A stretch of DNA of 64,000 bases, taken from contig NZ_FOXS01000001.1 of the NCBI RefSeq assembly GCF_900115775.1, positions 1,364,001 through 1,428,000 of the forward strand, read 5' to 3'. Shown in pieces: positions 43,368 through 52,458 of the stretch. Each line of letters opens with the position of its first letter. Position 1 is the first letter of the stretch. This DNA is from Hymenobacter arizonensis. GTDB taxonomy: Bacteria; Bacteroidota; Bacteroidia; Cytophagales; Hymenobacteraceae. Both the position numbers and the translations under genes were made by a program. The notes beneath the pieces were generated by a model. The model worked only from the letters and a program-made list of their open reading frames with translations, was not told where the DNA came from and searched no databases.

Positions 43368-43413
43368 CTGGGGCGAGGCTAATGACCTTGCCCCAGCCTT
43401 TCAGGCTTTTTTG
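43368..43413 (+). terminator. Terminator-like hairpins after the symporter gene
   Basis: CTGGGGC / GCCCCAG around a 15-nt loop, followed by AGCCT-TTC-AGGCT and a T run. Positioned just after the symporter stop. Confidence 0.65.
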
Positions 43414-43520
43414 TTGAACGTTAAAAAACCTACCTACCTCTACACGTAAAGGGTTTGAGCAAGCGAACCGCGCGCTTCCAAAACCGGACTTTTTAACCCC
43501 GCTTTAGCTCCCTAATTTTC

Positions 43521-43565
43521 GCCTCCCACAACGCAATATTCGGCGTCGGTGGGAGGCAATTTTTG
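43521..43565 (+). terminator. Hairpin with T run in the gap before the lipoprotein
   Basis: GCCTCCCAC / GTGGGAGGC around a 19-nt loop followed by AATTTTT. It could be an independent terminator or part of the leader of the 43700 gene. Confidence 0.45.
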
Positions 43566-43699
43566 TGCATTCACCGAAAAATAAACCTGCCTGCCCGCTG
43601 CCTTGGCTAACTTAGCTCTTCATTTCCGAGCACTGTTAGCTAATTAGCAACATTCAGGTTTTTCATTTACTTTTTCCTCATTATTATTAACTTACATCT

Positions 43700-44359
43700 A
43701 TGAAATTTACTCGTCAACTCGCCATATTGGCTCTTGCCCCGGCTCTGCTGGTGGCTCCGGCTTGCGTGTCGGTAAAGTCCATGATGAAAGGCACTCCTTC
43801 GGCCGCCATTGCAAACCGCCTGCCGGCTCTGGAGATTCTAGCCGACCAAGGCCCGCTCGCCATGAACGACGGCGCCCTGCCCGAAGACCCCCTCAAGCTG
43901 TTCCAGCAGGAGTGCCAGACCAACCTAACCGAGCCAACCGACACGGCAACGTTTGGCTACGCCAAGCTTGTGGTTAAGAAGGTGCGCACCCTGCGCACGG
44001 GCCGCGGCCTGCAAGGCGTGCAGGTGCTCACTTTTCTCTTGCCAGCCGTATTTGGCATCCCACTGGAATGGTACAAAACCAGCCTGCAGGCCGAAGTGCA
44101 GGTGAGCGACGCAAACGGAAACCTGCTGGGCTCCTATGTGGGCAACGGCACTTCGGCCGTGAAAGTGGCCATGTATCACGGATACTCGCAAACCACGGCC
44201 CCGCGCCTGGCCGACATCATCGCTCTGCGCGGCGCCATGGCCCAAATTCGGCCCCAGCTCGATACGGCCACGGCCCGTCTGCGCCCCCTGCTGATGGCAG
44301 GCGGCACGGTTGAGAACCCGACGTTGCCTTCGTCGTCGGTGGTGACGGGTAGCCGCTAA
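43700..44359 (+). CDS. Putative lipoprotein of unknown function
   Basis: A 219-residue exported protein with a signal peptide and lipobox-like VAPAC (Cys22). Strands VQVSDANGNLLGSYVGNG and a helical C-terminal part follow. No recognised domain. It has the same strand as the lipoprotein at 44467 with a 107-nt gap that carries a 14-bp hairpin and a separate promoter box, so the two are probably separate units. Confidence 0.7.
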   Translation: MKFTRQLAILALAPALLVAPACVSVKSMMKGTPSAAIANRLPALEILADQGPLAMNDGALPEDPLKLFQQECQTNLTEPTDTATFGYAKLVVKKVRTLRTGRGLQGVQVLTFLLPAVFGIPLEWYKTSLQAEVQVSDANGNLLGSYVGNGTSAVKVAMYHGYSQTTAPRLADIIALRGAMAQIRPQLDTATARLRPLLMAGGTVENPTLPSSSVVTGSR

Positions 44360-44402
44360 ACCGCGCCGGTGCCTCTGGTGCTACCCCCTAATAACAATGA
44401 GT

Positions 44403-44449
44403 GGCCCGTAGCGCCCTGCCTTGCCCCGGTAAGGTGGGTGCTACGGGCC
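44403..44449. other. Strong GC hairpin just before a promoter box
   Basis: GGCCCGTAGC / GCTACGGGCC, extended to 14 bp with one G-T pair, spanning 44403-44416 and 44436-44449. It ends 1 nt before the TACCTTTG box at 44451. Either a terminator for the upstream gene or a regulatory site. Confidence 0.6.
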
Positions 44450-44450
44450 T

Positions 44451-44458
44451 TACCTTTG
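44451..44458 (+). promoter_or_regulatory. -7 promoter box of the 44467 gene
   Basis: TACCTTTG, 8 nt before ATG 44467, excluding the upstream start at 44401. Confidence 0.65.
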
Positions 44459-44466
44459 CCCGCGCT

Positions 44467-45024
44467 ATGGCCTACTTTCTCTCTTTCCGTTTCCCAACCC
44501 TTCTCTGCCTGAGCCTGGCTTGGTTGCTGAGCGGCTGCTGCGCCAACGAGGTGTGTCCCCCCTGCCAGGACGACGAAGCCGATGCTGTTAACATCAGCTT
44601 TTCGCAAGCTTTCAGCACTGCTGAACTCGACACCATCATCATCACGCGGGCGCCGAAGCGCTTTTCGGCGACTAACAAGCCGGAATCGGTGACGCTGATT
44701 CGGACTGCGGCACGGGCCCGCGACAACATTCAGCTGAACAACACCACGCCATTTGGTCAGATTGGTACCAGCAAGCTCAACGCATATCGCTACGAGGTAC
44801 AATACCTCGTACAGAGGCCGCGCAGCAAGCCTGTGCCCACCACCGCACTGCTCATCGATAGCGTGCAGCTTGACGGCAGCTTTGAAGGCAAAAAATGCTG
44901 CACCTGCTACACCAATAACCAGAAAACAGCTTTTACCAAATACGCCTCCCGAAACGGCACTGCGCTCGACAGCGTGGCCGTCATCGACTTAAAGCAACGG
45001 CCTACCATCGAGGTTGTTAAATAG
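44467..45024 (+). CDS. Cys-rich putative lipoprotein
   Basis: A 185-residue lipoprotein with lipobox LLSGC (about residue 23) followed by CANEVCPPC and a second Cys cluster KKCCTCYT near residue 140, a pattern that may bind metal or form disulfides. Acidic and beta-rich, with no recognised domain. The start is ATG 44467, given the promoter box at 44451. Confidence 0.7.
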   Translation: MAYFLSFRFPTLLCLSLAWLLSGCCANEVCPPCQDDEADAVNISFSQAFSTAELDTIIITRAPKRFSATNKPESVTLIRTAARARDNIQLNNTTPFGQIGTSKLNAYRYEVQYLVQRPRSKPVPTTALLIDSVQLDGSFEGKKCCTCYTNNQKTAFTKYASRNGTALDSVAVIDLKQRPTIEVVK

Positions 45025-45099
45025 CCGGGTGGCCAGCCATCCTCGTATAGTGCTTGCCGGGCTGCAACGACTGGCCGGAAATTTGTGTTTTTCGCTTAT

Positions 45100-47460
45100 A
45101 TGCCTGCCGAACCTATATCTCCAGTGGCTGCTCCGGTGCCTGCGCCCCGCAAAACCGCCCCTGTTTCGCATTTTCCGTTCCGCTCCACGCTCAGCCTGGA
45201 GCCGCTGATTTCGTATTGGCAGGAGCGGGAGCGGGACAGCAACGCGGGCGTGGCGCTGCTGGCCCGCGCCATTGGCGCGCAAGTAGCGGAAGCGGATTGG
45301 TGCCGAGGCCCGCTCACCGACCACACGGTGCTCGACTGCAACTGCGACCTGATTGAAACCCTGATGCTTGCGGTGTTCCCGCCGGCGGCGTCCTCAGCCG
45401 ACATTACCGGGGTAATTGGGCCGTTTCAGCGGCGCAGCTTCTACTCCACCCGTCTCTTTGAGGAGGTGATGCTGCACAAGGACCGCACCATCAAGCAGCC
45501 GCTGAACATCGACATGGAGGCGATGGAAAAGCAGATGGGGCTGATGGCCTACCACCTGATTCTGCACCGCGTGTACGGGGCCCAGCTGCCCCCGCTGGGC
45601 ACTATCATCTTCACGGTGCCGGACTATCAGATTGGTCTTTACCGGCACTATGGCATCGACTTCAACTCGGATTTTGTGACGGTGAAGCTGGTGGGCGAGC
45701 CGCCCGTGCTCACCCCCGAGCAGATGGACACGCTGGTTCACAACCGCCACCGTGTGGAGCTGTGGCAGGAGCTGCTGCCGTCCGAACACTTCGAGCTGGA
45801 AGGTTTCAACATCATTCAGCTGATGGACGTGACCGAGCAGGAAATCCTGTCGGAGCTTAAGTACGACCTGCTGGAGCGCGACGTGCTGCAGACGCCCGCC
45901 CGCTTCGAGCAGATTCAGGAGAAGCTGCGGGTGCTGTTTGCCGAGCCGGCCCTGCAGTTGGGCATCGCCGCCTACGACGAGAAAAAACGGGCTTTTGTGG
46001 ACTTTGGCCGCAAAATCAACCACAGCTTCCTCACCAAACAAGTACAGCACCAGTCGGCCGACAGCAGCTTTCGGCAGATTTACGACCGACTGCTGCATGA
46101 GCGGGAGCCCCTGGTGCTGAAGAACGTGGCTACCGCCGACATTCCCGAAGACCTGCGCCGCCAGATAATGGGGCTGGGGATTAACTCAGCTATTTTGGCC
46201 CTGCTGCCCTACGGCAACGACACGGTGGGCCTGCTAGAGCTGGGCACGCCCAAAGCAGGCAGCCTCGACGAGTTTGAGCTGGACAAAGTAGCGCAGTTTC
46301 TGCCCCTGTTTGCGGTGGCCGTGAAACGCAATGCCGAAGACCTGCAAACCCGAGTTCACGCCATTGTTCGGGAGAAATTTACCGCCATTCACCCCACCAT
46401 GGAATGGCGCTTCATGGACGCGGCCCGCAACCTGCTCACGCAGCTCGACTCCGGCAACCGCACGGCCGAGATGGAGGCCATCGTGTTCGAGGACGTGTAC
46501 CCGCTGCACGGCTCCTGCGATATTCGCGGCAGCAGCACGGCCCGCAACGAAGCCATTCAGCAAGACCTGATTGAGCACCTCACCCTGGCCAACAAGGTGC
46601 TCAAAAAAGCATCGGAATACCAGCATCTACCCATTCTCGACGAGCTCAAGTTCTACGTGACCAAGAACTTGCGGCGGCTGAAAGACGGCATCCTGTCGGG
46701 CGATGAGGCCAATATCTACGACTCGTTAAGCAGGGAAATCGAGCCGCTGTTTGAATACCTCGCTACCCACACGCCCGAGATGCGGCCGGTTATCACCAAG
46801 TATTGGGACGGCATCGACCCCAAGCTCGGAATCCTTTACAAGCGCCGCAAAGACTTCGAAATCAGCGTAACGATGCTGAACGAAGCCGTGGGCGACTACT
46901 TGGACGAAGAGGAAGAAAAGGCCCAGCAGATGTTCCCGCACTACTTCCAGCGCTACAAAACCGACGGCGTGGAATACAACATCTACGTGGGCGCGGCGCT
47001 GGTCGAAAACAAGCCCTTTGACCTGGTGTTTCTCAAAAACCTGCGTTTGTGGCAGCTGCTGACCATGGTGGAGATTACGCGTCGCACCGCCGCGCTGAAG
47101 GAAACCCTACCGGTTCCCCTCGAAACCACGCAGCTCATTTTGATTCATGGGCAGTCGCTGAGCATCCGCTTCCGGCAAGACGAGCGCCAGTTCGACGTAG
47201 ACGGCGCCTATAACATTCGCTACGAAATCATTAAGAAGCGTATCGACAAGGCCACCGTGCTGGGCACCGACGAGCGGCTGACGCAGCCCGGCACCATTTC
47301 CCTGGTGTATGCCCAAAGCCGGGAGGCCGTGGAGTACTACGAATACATCGATTATTTGCAGGACCGGGGCCTGCTGGAACCCGAGGTAGAAGAGCTGGAA
47401 CTAGGCGAGCTGCAGGGCGTGAAGGGCTTGCTGGCTCTGCGGGTGCAGGTGAAGCTTTAG
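45100..47460 (+). CDS. Large GAF-domain protein of Bacteroidota type
   Basis: A 786-residue cytoplasmic protein with a GAF-like fold in the middle (about 275-420, e.g. INSAILALLPYGNDTVGLLE) and long helical flanks without catalytic output domain. The family is common in Cytophagales and Flavobacteria as a single-gene, ~790-residue protein of unknown function. No signal peptide, membrane helix, GGDEF, kinase or DNA-binding domain is visible. GTG 45085 is possible, but ATG 45100 (MPAEPIS) is simpler. Confidence 0.8.
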   Translation: MPAEPISPVAAPVPAPRKTAPVSHFPFRSTLSLEPLISYWQERERDSNAGVALLARAIGAQVAEADWCRGPLTDHTVLDCNCDLIETLMLAVFPPAASSADITGVIGPFQRRSFYSTRLFEEVMLHKDRTIKQPLNIDMEAMEKQMGLMAYHLILHRVYGAQLPPLGTIIFTVPDYQIGLYRHYGIDFNSDFVTVKLVGEPPVLTPEQMDTLVHNRHRVELWQELLPSEHFELEGFNIIQLMDVTEQEILSELKYDLLERDVLQTPARFEQIQEKLRVLFAEPALQLGIAAYDEKKRAFVDFGRKINHSFLTKQVQHQSADSSFRQIYDRLLHEREPLVLKNVATADIPEDLRRQIMGLGINSAILALLPYGNDTVGLLELGTPKAGSLDEFELDKVAQFLPLFAVAVKRNAEDLQTRVHAIVREKFTAIHPTMEWRFMDAARNLLTQLDSGNRTAEMEAIVFEDVYPLHGSCDIRGSSTARNEAIQQDLIEHLTLANKVLKKASEYQHLPILDELKFYVTKNLRRLKDGILSGDEANIYDSLSREIEPLFEYLATHTPEMRPVITKYWDGIDPKLGILYKRRKDFEISVTMLNEAVGDYLDEEEEKAQQMFPHYFQRYKTDGVEYNIYVGAALVENKPFDLVFLKNLRLWQLLTMVEITRRTAALKETLPVPLETTQLILIHGQSLSIRFRQDERQFDVDGAYNIRYEIIKKRIDKATVLGTDERLTQPGTISLVYAQSREAVEYYEYIDYLQDRGLLEPEVEELELGELQGVKGLLALRVQVKL

Positions 47461-47537
47461 CTTGTAGCGAAGTAAATCAGTAGGTAGGCTGGTAATCCCG
47501 AGCAAACCTGTGTGCCGCACCACGAGCGAGCTTTGCT

Positions 47538-48215
47538 TTAGTCGCCTAGTATCTCCTTCTCCTCTTTCCAGAAAAGCTTGATGCCCAGCCGGCAGGCCAC
47601 TAACCAGGCAGCCCCGCCCGCGAAGCCAGCCAGTACGTCGGTGGCGTAGTGGGCGTGCAAATAAACCCGCGTGAGGCCAATCAGCAGCACCCAGATTAGT
47701 AGCGGCGCCACCCAACCCGGCCGGTTGAAGTGCCGAGCCAGAAACCAGGCCAGGCAGCCGTAGAACGTCATGCCCAGCATGGCGTGGCCGCTGGGGAAGC
47801 TCAGACCAAGGGTTTGGAGCAGGGCGTTGCTGGGTCGGGGGCGCCCGAAGTACGTCTTGAGTAGCTGGTTGAGGATGATGCCGCCCAGCATGGCCAACAC
47901 CAGCTCCATGGCCTCGCGCCGGTAGCCCGCCCGGCGCAGCAGCAGTGGGGTAATGATGCCCGCGGGCAACAGAAACGGCAGCGCCGCAAAAAAAGTAACG
48001 AAGCGCACGGGCCCCGTCATCCAGGGGTGGGCTTGCCGCAGGTCGTCCATGAGGCCGCCGGCCCAGTCGTCAAGCGCCAGCGAATTATTAACAAATACAA
48101 CCCGAGTGAGGTAGAAAAAAACGGCAAACGCGGCCACAAAGAGCACTACTCCCAGCACAATTTCGACGGTGAGCAGGCCAGCCAGTGCCAGCAAACGGGA
48201 AGTAAAACGGTTCAT
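47538..48215 (-). CDS. PAP2-family membrane phosphatase
   Basis: A 225-residue integral membrane acid phosphatase. The three phosphatase motifs are KTYFGRPRPSNAL, SFPSGHAM and RVYLHAHYATDVLAG, with the catalytic His and the Arg/His pair in place. Members dephosphorylate phosphatidic acid, undecaprenyl-diphosphate or related lipids. Six helices are predicted. ATG 48215 (MNRFTS) precedes the first helix. The substrate is not determined. Confidence 0.9.
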   Translation of the reverse strand: MNRFTSRLLALAGLLTVEIVLGVVLFVAAFAVFFYLTRVVFVNNSLALDDWAGGLMDDLRQAHPWMTGPVRFVTFFAALPFLLPAGIITPLLLRRAGYRREAMELVLAMLGGIILNQLLKTYFGRPRPSNALLQTLGLSFPSGHAMLGMTFYGCLAWFLARHFNRPGWVAPLLIWVLLIGLTRVYLHAHYATDVLAGFAGGAAWLVACRLGIKLFWKEEKEILGD

Positions 48216-48292
48216 AGGCACGCTGGCAAGCGAGATGCTTCGGCAAGCCATTAATGGCTATGTGCCGAGAGAGGCTCTTGGTACGCAATAAC

Positions 48293-48326
48293 GAAAAAAG
48301 CCAGCCCTCTTGGGCTGGCTTTTTAA
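48293..48326 (-). terminator. Terminator of the tRNA gene
   Basis: Stem GCCAGCCC / GGGCTGGC with a 4-nt loop and long A/T runs, immediately beyond the 3' end of the tRNA (transcribed on the minus strand). Confidence 0.85.
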
Positions 48327-48331
48327 AAACG

Positions 48332-48413
48332 TGCGCTCGGGGAGACTCGAACTCCCACACCTTGCGGAACTGCCGCCTGAAGACAGCGCGTCTACCAATT
48401 TCGCCACAAGCGC
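48332..48413 (-). tRNA. tRNA-Leu (CAG)
   Basis: An 82-nt class II tRNA. The acceptor stem GCGCTTG pairs with CGAGCGC, the anticodon stem CTGTC/GGCAG encloses the loop TTCAGGC (anticodon CAG), a long variable arm (GTTCCGCAAGGTG) follows, and the T-loop is GTTCGAGTC. The 3' CCA is not encoded. A TATCTTTG box lies upstream at 48469. Confidence 0.93.
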
Positions 48414-48468
48414 ATGCAGTGGGCAAAAAGCCGCTCTCCCCGTTAGGAAGTGCGGCCTTTTGATGGTG

Positions 48469-48476
48469 CAAAGATA
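48469..48476 (-). promoter_or_regulatory. -7 promoter box of tRNA-Leu
   Basis: TATCTTTG on the minus strand with a TTG about 21 nt upstream (near the -33 position). Predicts a pre-tRNA leader of about 50 nt. Confidence 0.6.
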
Positions 48477-48605
48477 CAGCGCCAATTTGCAGCTGCGCAA
48501 CACCCGCGCCGTTTTTTTCGCTGTTTTGCGGGCCCAGGCGGCACCGCCAATTGTTTTTCAGTTACTTGCCACGCTATTTATTTTCTGTATTCGCTGCATT
48601 TTGGT

Positions 48606-49298
48606 ATGCCCGACCCCGTTGCGCGCCCTTCCTCCCCCTCAGTGGGCCCTAACGCCCCCACTGGTTTCGACCGGGTGGCGTGGTGCTACGATTTTTTGGC
48701 CGGCGCCGTGTTTGGGCCTTCACTGAAGAAAGTGCAAGAGGCCGCGCTGGCCGGCCTGCCAGCCGGAGCTCCGCGGGTGCTCATCCTGGGCGGCGGCACG
48801 GGCTGGGTGCTGGCCGAAGTGTTACGGAGCCGGCCCGGGGCCATGGTGCTTTACCTGGAGGCGTCCCCCAACATGCTAGCCCGGGCCCGGGCCTTGCTGA
48901 GCCGCGATTTTCCAGCTGCCACAGCGCAAGTCGAGTTCAGGCACGGGACCCAAGAGGCGCTCGGCTCTGATGAAATATTTGACGCTGTCATCACCTTTTT
49001 TGTGCTTGATTGCATTGCCGCCGATGAAATAGGCCCGGCACTGGCGCAGCTACGAGCGGCGCTACGGCCGGGAGGAACGTGGCTACTGGCTGATTTTCGA
49101 CCCGCCCAAAGTGGGTGGCGCTGGGTATTGCTTCGGATGATGTACACGTTTTTTCGGCTTACCACGGGCCTGCAGGCGAAGGAGCTGCCCGCGCTGCATC
49201 CGGCGTTGGCACGGCTGGGGATGCGCGTGAACAAGAGCAGTACTTTTTTTGGCGGCGCCATGGAAGCCGCAGTGCTGGTTGACGGGGTTGCTGCTTAA
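48606..49298 (+). CDS. Class I SAM-dependent methyltransferase
   Basis: A 230-residue Rossmann-fold methyltransferase. Motif I is VLILGGGTGWVLAEVL, with motif II acidic residue in VLYLEASPNM and motif III-IV DAVITFFVLDCIA. The N-terminal Pro-rich leader (MPDPVARPSSPS) and FDRVAWCYDFLAG precede it, as in small-molecule or quinone (UbiE-like) methyltransferases. Substrate unknown. The open frame starts earlier at 48450 within the tRNA promoter region; ATG 48606 is used. Confidence 0.88.
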   Translation: MPDPVARPSSPSVGPNAPTGFDRVAWCYDFLAGAVFGPSLKKVQEAALAGLPAGAPRVLILGGGTGWVLAEVLRSRPGAMVLYLEASPNMLARARALLSRDFPAATAQVEFRHGTQEALGSDEIFDAVITFFVLDCIAADEIGPALAQLRAALRPGGTWLLADFRPAQSGWRWVLLRMMYTFFRLTTGLQAKELPALHPALARLGMRVNKSSTFFGGAMEAAVLVDGVAA

Positions 49299-49454
49299 TT
49301 CCTTGCTCTGCTGTTGTCTACTAAGCTGGGCTGGGCTTGGTTAATTGTAGCTTATTGCTCGCTAAAACGCCATCTTCTGTTGCAAATCGTACGCACCTTT
49401 GCAGAATAAGCGCTTGGCGCCGATGGTGAGTCCCGGCTTTGCTACCCCTATTCT

Positions 49455-51323
49455 ATGAATCAATTCGTTACCGCTGGTTTTTTATTAATTGTTGCGTTGG
49501 GAGGAAACCCGGTGTGGGGGCAAGCCCGTGCTGATGCCGGGCCGGCCGTTCGCTACGCCCTGTCTTTCCCCAATGCAGTCCACCACGAGGCCCGGGTGAC
49601 GGTCACGTTCGCGGGGCTGCCCCAAGGGCCGCTTCGGGTGCGCATGGCGCGCAGCTCGCCCGGGCGCTACGCCCTGCACGAGTTTTCCAAAAACGTGTAC
49701 TACGTGGTGGCCACCGATGGCCGCAACCAACGCCTGCCCCTCAACCGACCCGACCAATACGGCTGGGACGTGACCCCGGGCGCCGATGGCACCGTGGTGT
49801 TCAGCTACACGCTTTACGCCGACCGCACGGATGGCACCTATTCGGGCATCGACGAGCAGCATGCCCACCTCAACATTCCGGCCACGCTCTGCTACGCTAC
49901 TGGCCTGGAAAGCCGGCCGGCCGAGGTAAAATTTGACCTCCCTGCTACCTGGAAAGTGGCCACGCAGCTGCGCCCGGGAGCCGAGCCGAATACCTTCACG
50001 GCCCCAAACATGCAATACCTGATGGACAGCCCGGTGTCGCTGGGCGACCAGCAGGTGCGCACCTGGCAGGAAGGCAAGCAGACCATAGAGCTGGCCGTGC
50101 TGCACCAAGGCACAGGAGCCGAGCTAGACGCCTACGCCAAGAAGGTGCAGCAAGTGGTGAAAGAGGAAAAAGCCATTTTTGGCGAGCTGCCGGCCTTTGA
50201 TTTTGGGCGCTACACATTCATTGCCAACTATCTGCCCCAAGCCATCAGCGACGGCATGGAACACCGCAACTCGACGTCGCTGACCAGCCCGCGCCCGCTG
50301 CGCGAAGACGCCGGCACGCGCAACCTAGGCACCGCCGCGCACGAGTTCATCCATGCCTGGAACGTGGAGCGCCTCCGCCCCCGCGACCTGGAGCCCTTTG
50401 ATTTCCAGCGGGCCAACATGAGTGATGCCCTGTGGTTTGCCGAAGGCTTCACGAGCTATCTGAGCCGGCTGGCCCTGCGCCGGGCCAAGCTCATTTCGGA
50501 CGAGGAGTTTTTGGGCGACCTCAGCCGCTGGGTGAACCTGCACCAGCTTAGCCCCGGCCCCCGCAAGGCCTCGGCCATTGACATGAGCCGTCAGGCTGCT
50601 TTTATCGATGCCGCGGCGAGCATTGACCCCATGAACTCAGCCAACAACTACCTGTCGTACTACGACCACGGCGCGGGCATTGCGCTGGTGCTCGACTTAC
50701 AGCTGCGCCAAAACCACAAGACTTCCCTCGACAAGTACATGCAGGCCCTGTGGCAGCAATTCGGCAAGAAGCAGGCAGACTATGCGCCCACCAACCCTTA
50801 CACCGTGAAGGATTTGCAGCGGGTATTGGGCGAGGTGAGCAAGGACACGGCGTTTGCGGGCAAGTTTTTTCGGCAGCACGTGTATGGCTATGAGCTGCCC
50901 AGCTTCGGCGAAAGCCTGCTCGGGGCGGGCCTGGCCCTGGTTCCGGTTCGGTCTTCGGTCAACGCGCTGGCTCGCCAGATTGAGTTTGACCAGGAAGGCC
51001 GAGCGGTGGTGGCCGACAACACACGCATCGGCACGGGCTTGTACCAGGCCGGCATCGACCGGGGCGACCAGCTGGTGAGCCTGGATGGCAAGGAGCTTAA
51101 GCGTGCCAGCGACCTGGAGGCCGTGCTGCGCAAGCATACGCCCGCCGATGTGGTGCCGGTAAAATTCAGAACGACCGGCGGCCTGGAGAAAACGGCTCAG
51201 CTAGCTCTCAGCGAAGAGCCTGTGATGCAGCTAAAACCAGTTGAGACGGTTGAGAAGGCGGGGCTAACAGCTCGGCAGAAGGCCCTGCGTGACGCCTGGC
51301 TGGCCAGCCAGGCGGGCAACTAA
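49455..51323 (+). CDS. M61-family glycyl aminopeptidase-like protein with PDZ domain
   Basis: A 622-residue exported peptidase with signal peptide (cut about residue 24). The zinc motif HEFIH (H296, E297, H300) is followed by the downstream Glu in WFAEGFTSYL, as in M61 peptidases, and a C-terminal PDZ domain (about 500-590) with GLYQAGIDRGDQLVSLDG. It probably removes N-terminal Gly/Ala in the periplasm. All catalytic residues are present. No operon partner is visible. Confidence 0.92.
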   Translation: MNQFVTAGFLLIVALGGNPVWGQARADAGPAVRYALSFPNAVHHEARVTVTFAGLPQGPLRVRMARSSPGRYALHEFSKNVYYVVATDGRNQRLPLNRPDQYGWDVTPGADGTVVFSYTLYADRTDGTYSGIDEQHAHLNIPATLCYATGLESRPAEVKFDLPATWKVATQLRPGAEPNTFTAPNMQYLMDSPVSLGDQQVRTWQEGKQTIELAVLHQGTGAELDAYAKKVQQVVKEEKAIFGELPAFDFGRYTFIANYLPQAISDGMEHRNSTSLTSPRPLREDAGTRNLGTAAHEFIHAWNVERLRPRDLEPFDFQRANMSDALWFAEGFTSYLSRLALRRAKLISDEEFLGDLSRWVNLHQLSPGPRKASAIDMSRQAAFIDAAASIDPMNSANNYLSYYDHGAGIALVLDLQLRQNHKTSLDKYMQALWQQFGKKQADYAPTNPYTVKDLQRVLGEVSKDTAFAGKFFRQHVYGYELPSFGESLLGAGLALVPVRSSVNALARQIEFDQEGRAVVADNTRIGTGLYQAGIDRGDQLVSLDGKELKRASDLEAVLRKHTPADVVPVKFRTTGGLEKTAQLALSEEPVMQLKPVETVEKAGLTARQKALRDAWLASQAGN

Positions 51324-51401
51324 TTTATTTCTGTGCGGTTTGGTTTCCCCAAGCCAGCTGCCCGGTTGCTCGCGTAACCGGGCATCTTTTTAAACCCATA
51401 C

Positions 51402-52448
51402 ATGGCCAACGTCTCTTATCTCCGCAACGAATCTTTGCCCACGGTGCGGCCGGGCTACAAAGGCAACAAGCTCTTCGGCAACGCCTTTGCCAATGGCGAG
51501 GAACTGTTTGAGCCAAATCTTGGCAACTTGCTGAAATGGCAGCTCTCGACGAATCCGCAGAAAGATGAAAAGAAGCGGGACACCTGGGCGCCGGCCGTAG
51601 TGGACTGCACGGCGTTTCTTAAAAGTACCGAGGATGGTCTGGTTTGGTTGGGCCACTCCACTTTTTTGCTTCGAATTGAGGCCACTACGTTTCTGTTCGA
51701 CCCCGTCCTTTTTTCGTCTGTGGGCCTGCAGCGTCGCCACCCCCTGCCCTGCCGCCCCGAAGACCTAATCAACATCGATTTTCTCCTGCTAAGCCACGGC
51801 CACCGGGACCATTTAGACGAAAAATCCGTGAAGCTGCTGGCTCAGCAAAATCCAGCCATGGAAATTTTGGCCCCGCTGCAGATGAAGACATTGCTGCGGT
51901 CCATGATACCGTCTGTTTTCCACGTTCAGGAAGCTGGATGGTGGCAGCAATACCAATTTGATTGGGAGGCCATGGGCTGGACGGTACCTGATGAACCACC
52001 GGTAGATATTTATTATCTGCCTGCCTCCCACTGGCACCGCCGTGGCTTGGCCGATACGAACCGCGTGCTCTGGGGCAGTTTTCTCATTCGAGCCAAAGCG
52101 GCCGACAAGCTCATCTACTTCGCCGGCGACACCTCGTACGGCGACCATTTTGAGGCCATTGAAAAGCTATTTGGCCCCGTCGACGTTGTGCTGATGCCGA
52201 TTGGCGCCTATAAGCCGGCCTACATGATGGCCAAAAGCCACGTCAACCCGCACGAGGCCGCCAAGGCGGCCAACGTGCTGCGGGCCGGCCACGTGGTTCC
52301 CATGCACTACGGTACGTTCAGTTTGTCGGACGAGCCGGCGTCGGAGCCCCTGCGGCAGCTCACCGACGTAGCCTCGGGCGGCATGCTGCGTGGCGAACTG
52401 CACGCCCCTGCCGTGGGCGAGGTGCTGCGCTGGCAGGACTGGGACTAG
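51402..52448 (+). CDS. MBL-fold metallohydrolase (UlaG/NAPE-PLD-like)
   Basis: A 348-residue cytoplasmic MBL-fold protein. Zinc motif LLSHGHRDHLD (about 125-135), His in PASHWHRRGL, Asp in YFAGDTSYG and terminal VVPMHYGTF complete the two-metal site. Unlike the enzyme at 13066 it has no membrane anchor. UlaG-like enzymes and NAPE-PLD-like enzymes share this layout; the substrate is not known. Confidence 0.85.
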   Translation: MANVSYLRNESLPTVRPGYKGNKLFGNAFANGEELFEPNLGNLLKWQLSTNPQKDEKKRDTWAPAVVDCTAFLKSTEDGLVWLGHSTFLLRIEATTFLFDPVLFSSVGLQRRHPLPCRPEDLINIDFLLLSHGHRDHLDEKSVKLLAQQNPAMEILAPLQMKTLLRSMIPSVFHVQEAGWWQQYQFDWEAMGWTVPDEPPVDIYYLPASHWHRRGLADTNRVLWGSFLIRAKAADKLIYFAGDTSYGDHFEAIEKLFGPVDVVLMPIGAYKPAYMMAKSHVNPHEAAKAANVLRAGHVVPMHYGTFSLSDEPASEPLRQLTDVASGGMLRGELHAPAVGEVLRWQDWD

Positions 52449-52458
52449 CTTTTTATTG

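Larger units (their letters stand above)
43360..43699. other. Gap with two hairpins, no gene
   Basis: The 340 nt between the symporter and the 43700 lipoprotein are AT-rich near the end and contain the two hairpins listed separately. I see no open frame with coding character. Confidence 0.6.

Noticed and set aside
48332..48413. tRNA-Leu as an integration site
   Set aside because: No integrase gene, duplicated tRNA end or foreign block is next to it.
48254..48726. Reading frames across the tRNA-Leu gene
   Set aside because: They read through the tRNA and its terminator; no protein similarity.
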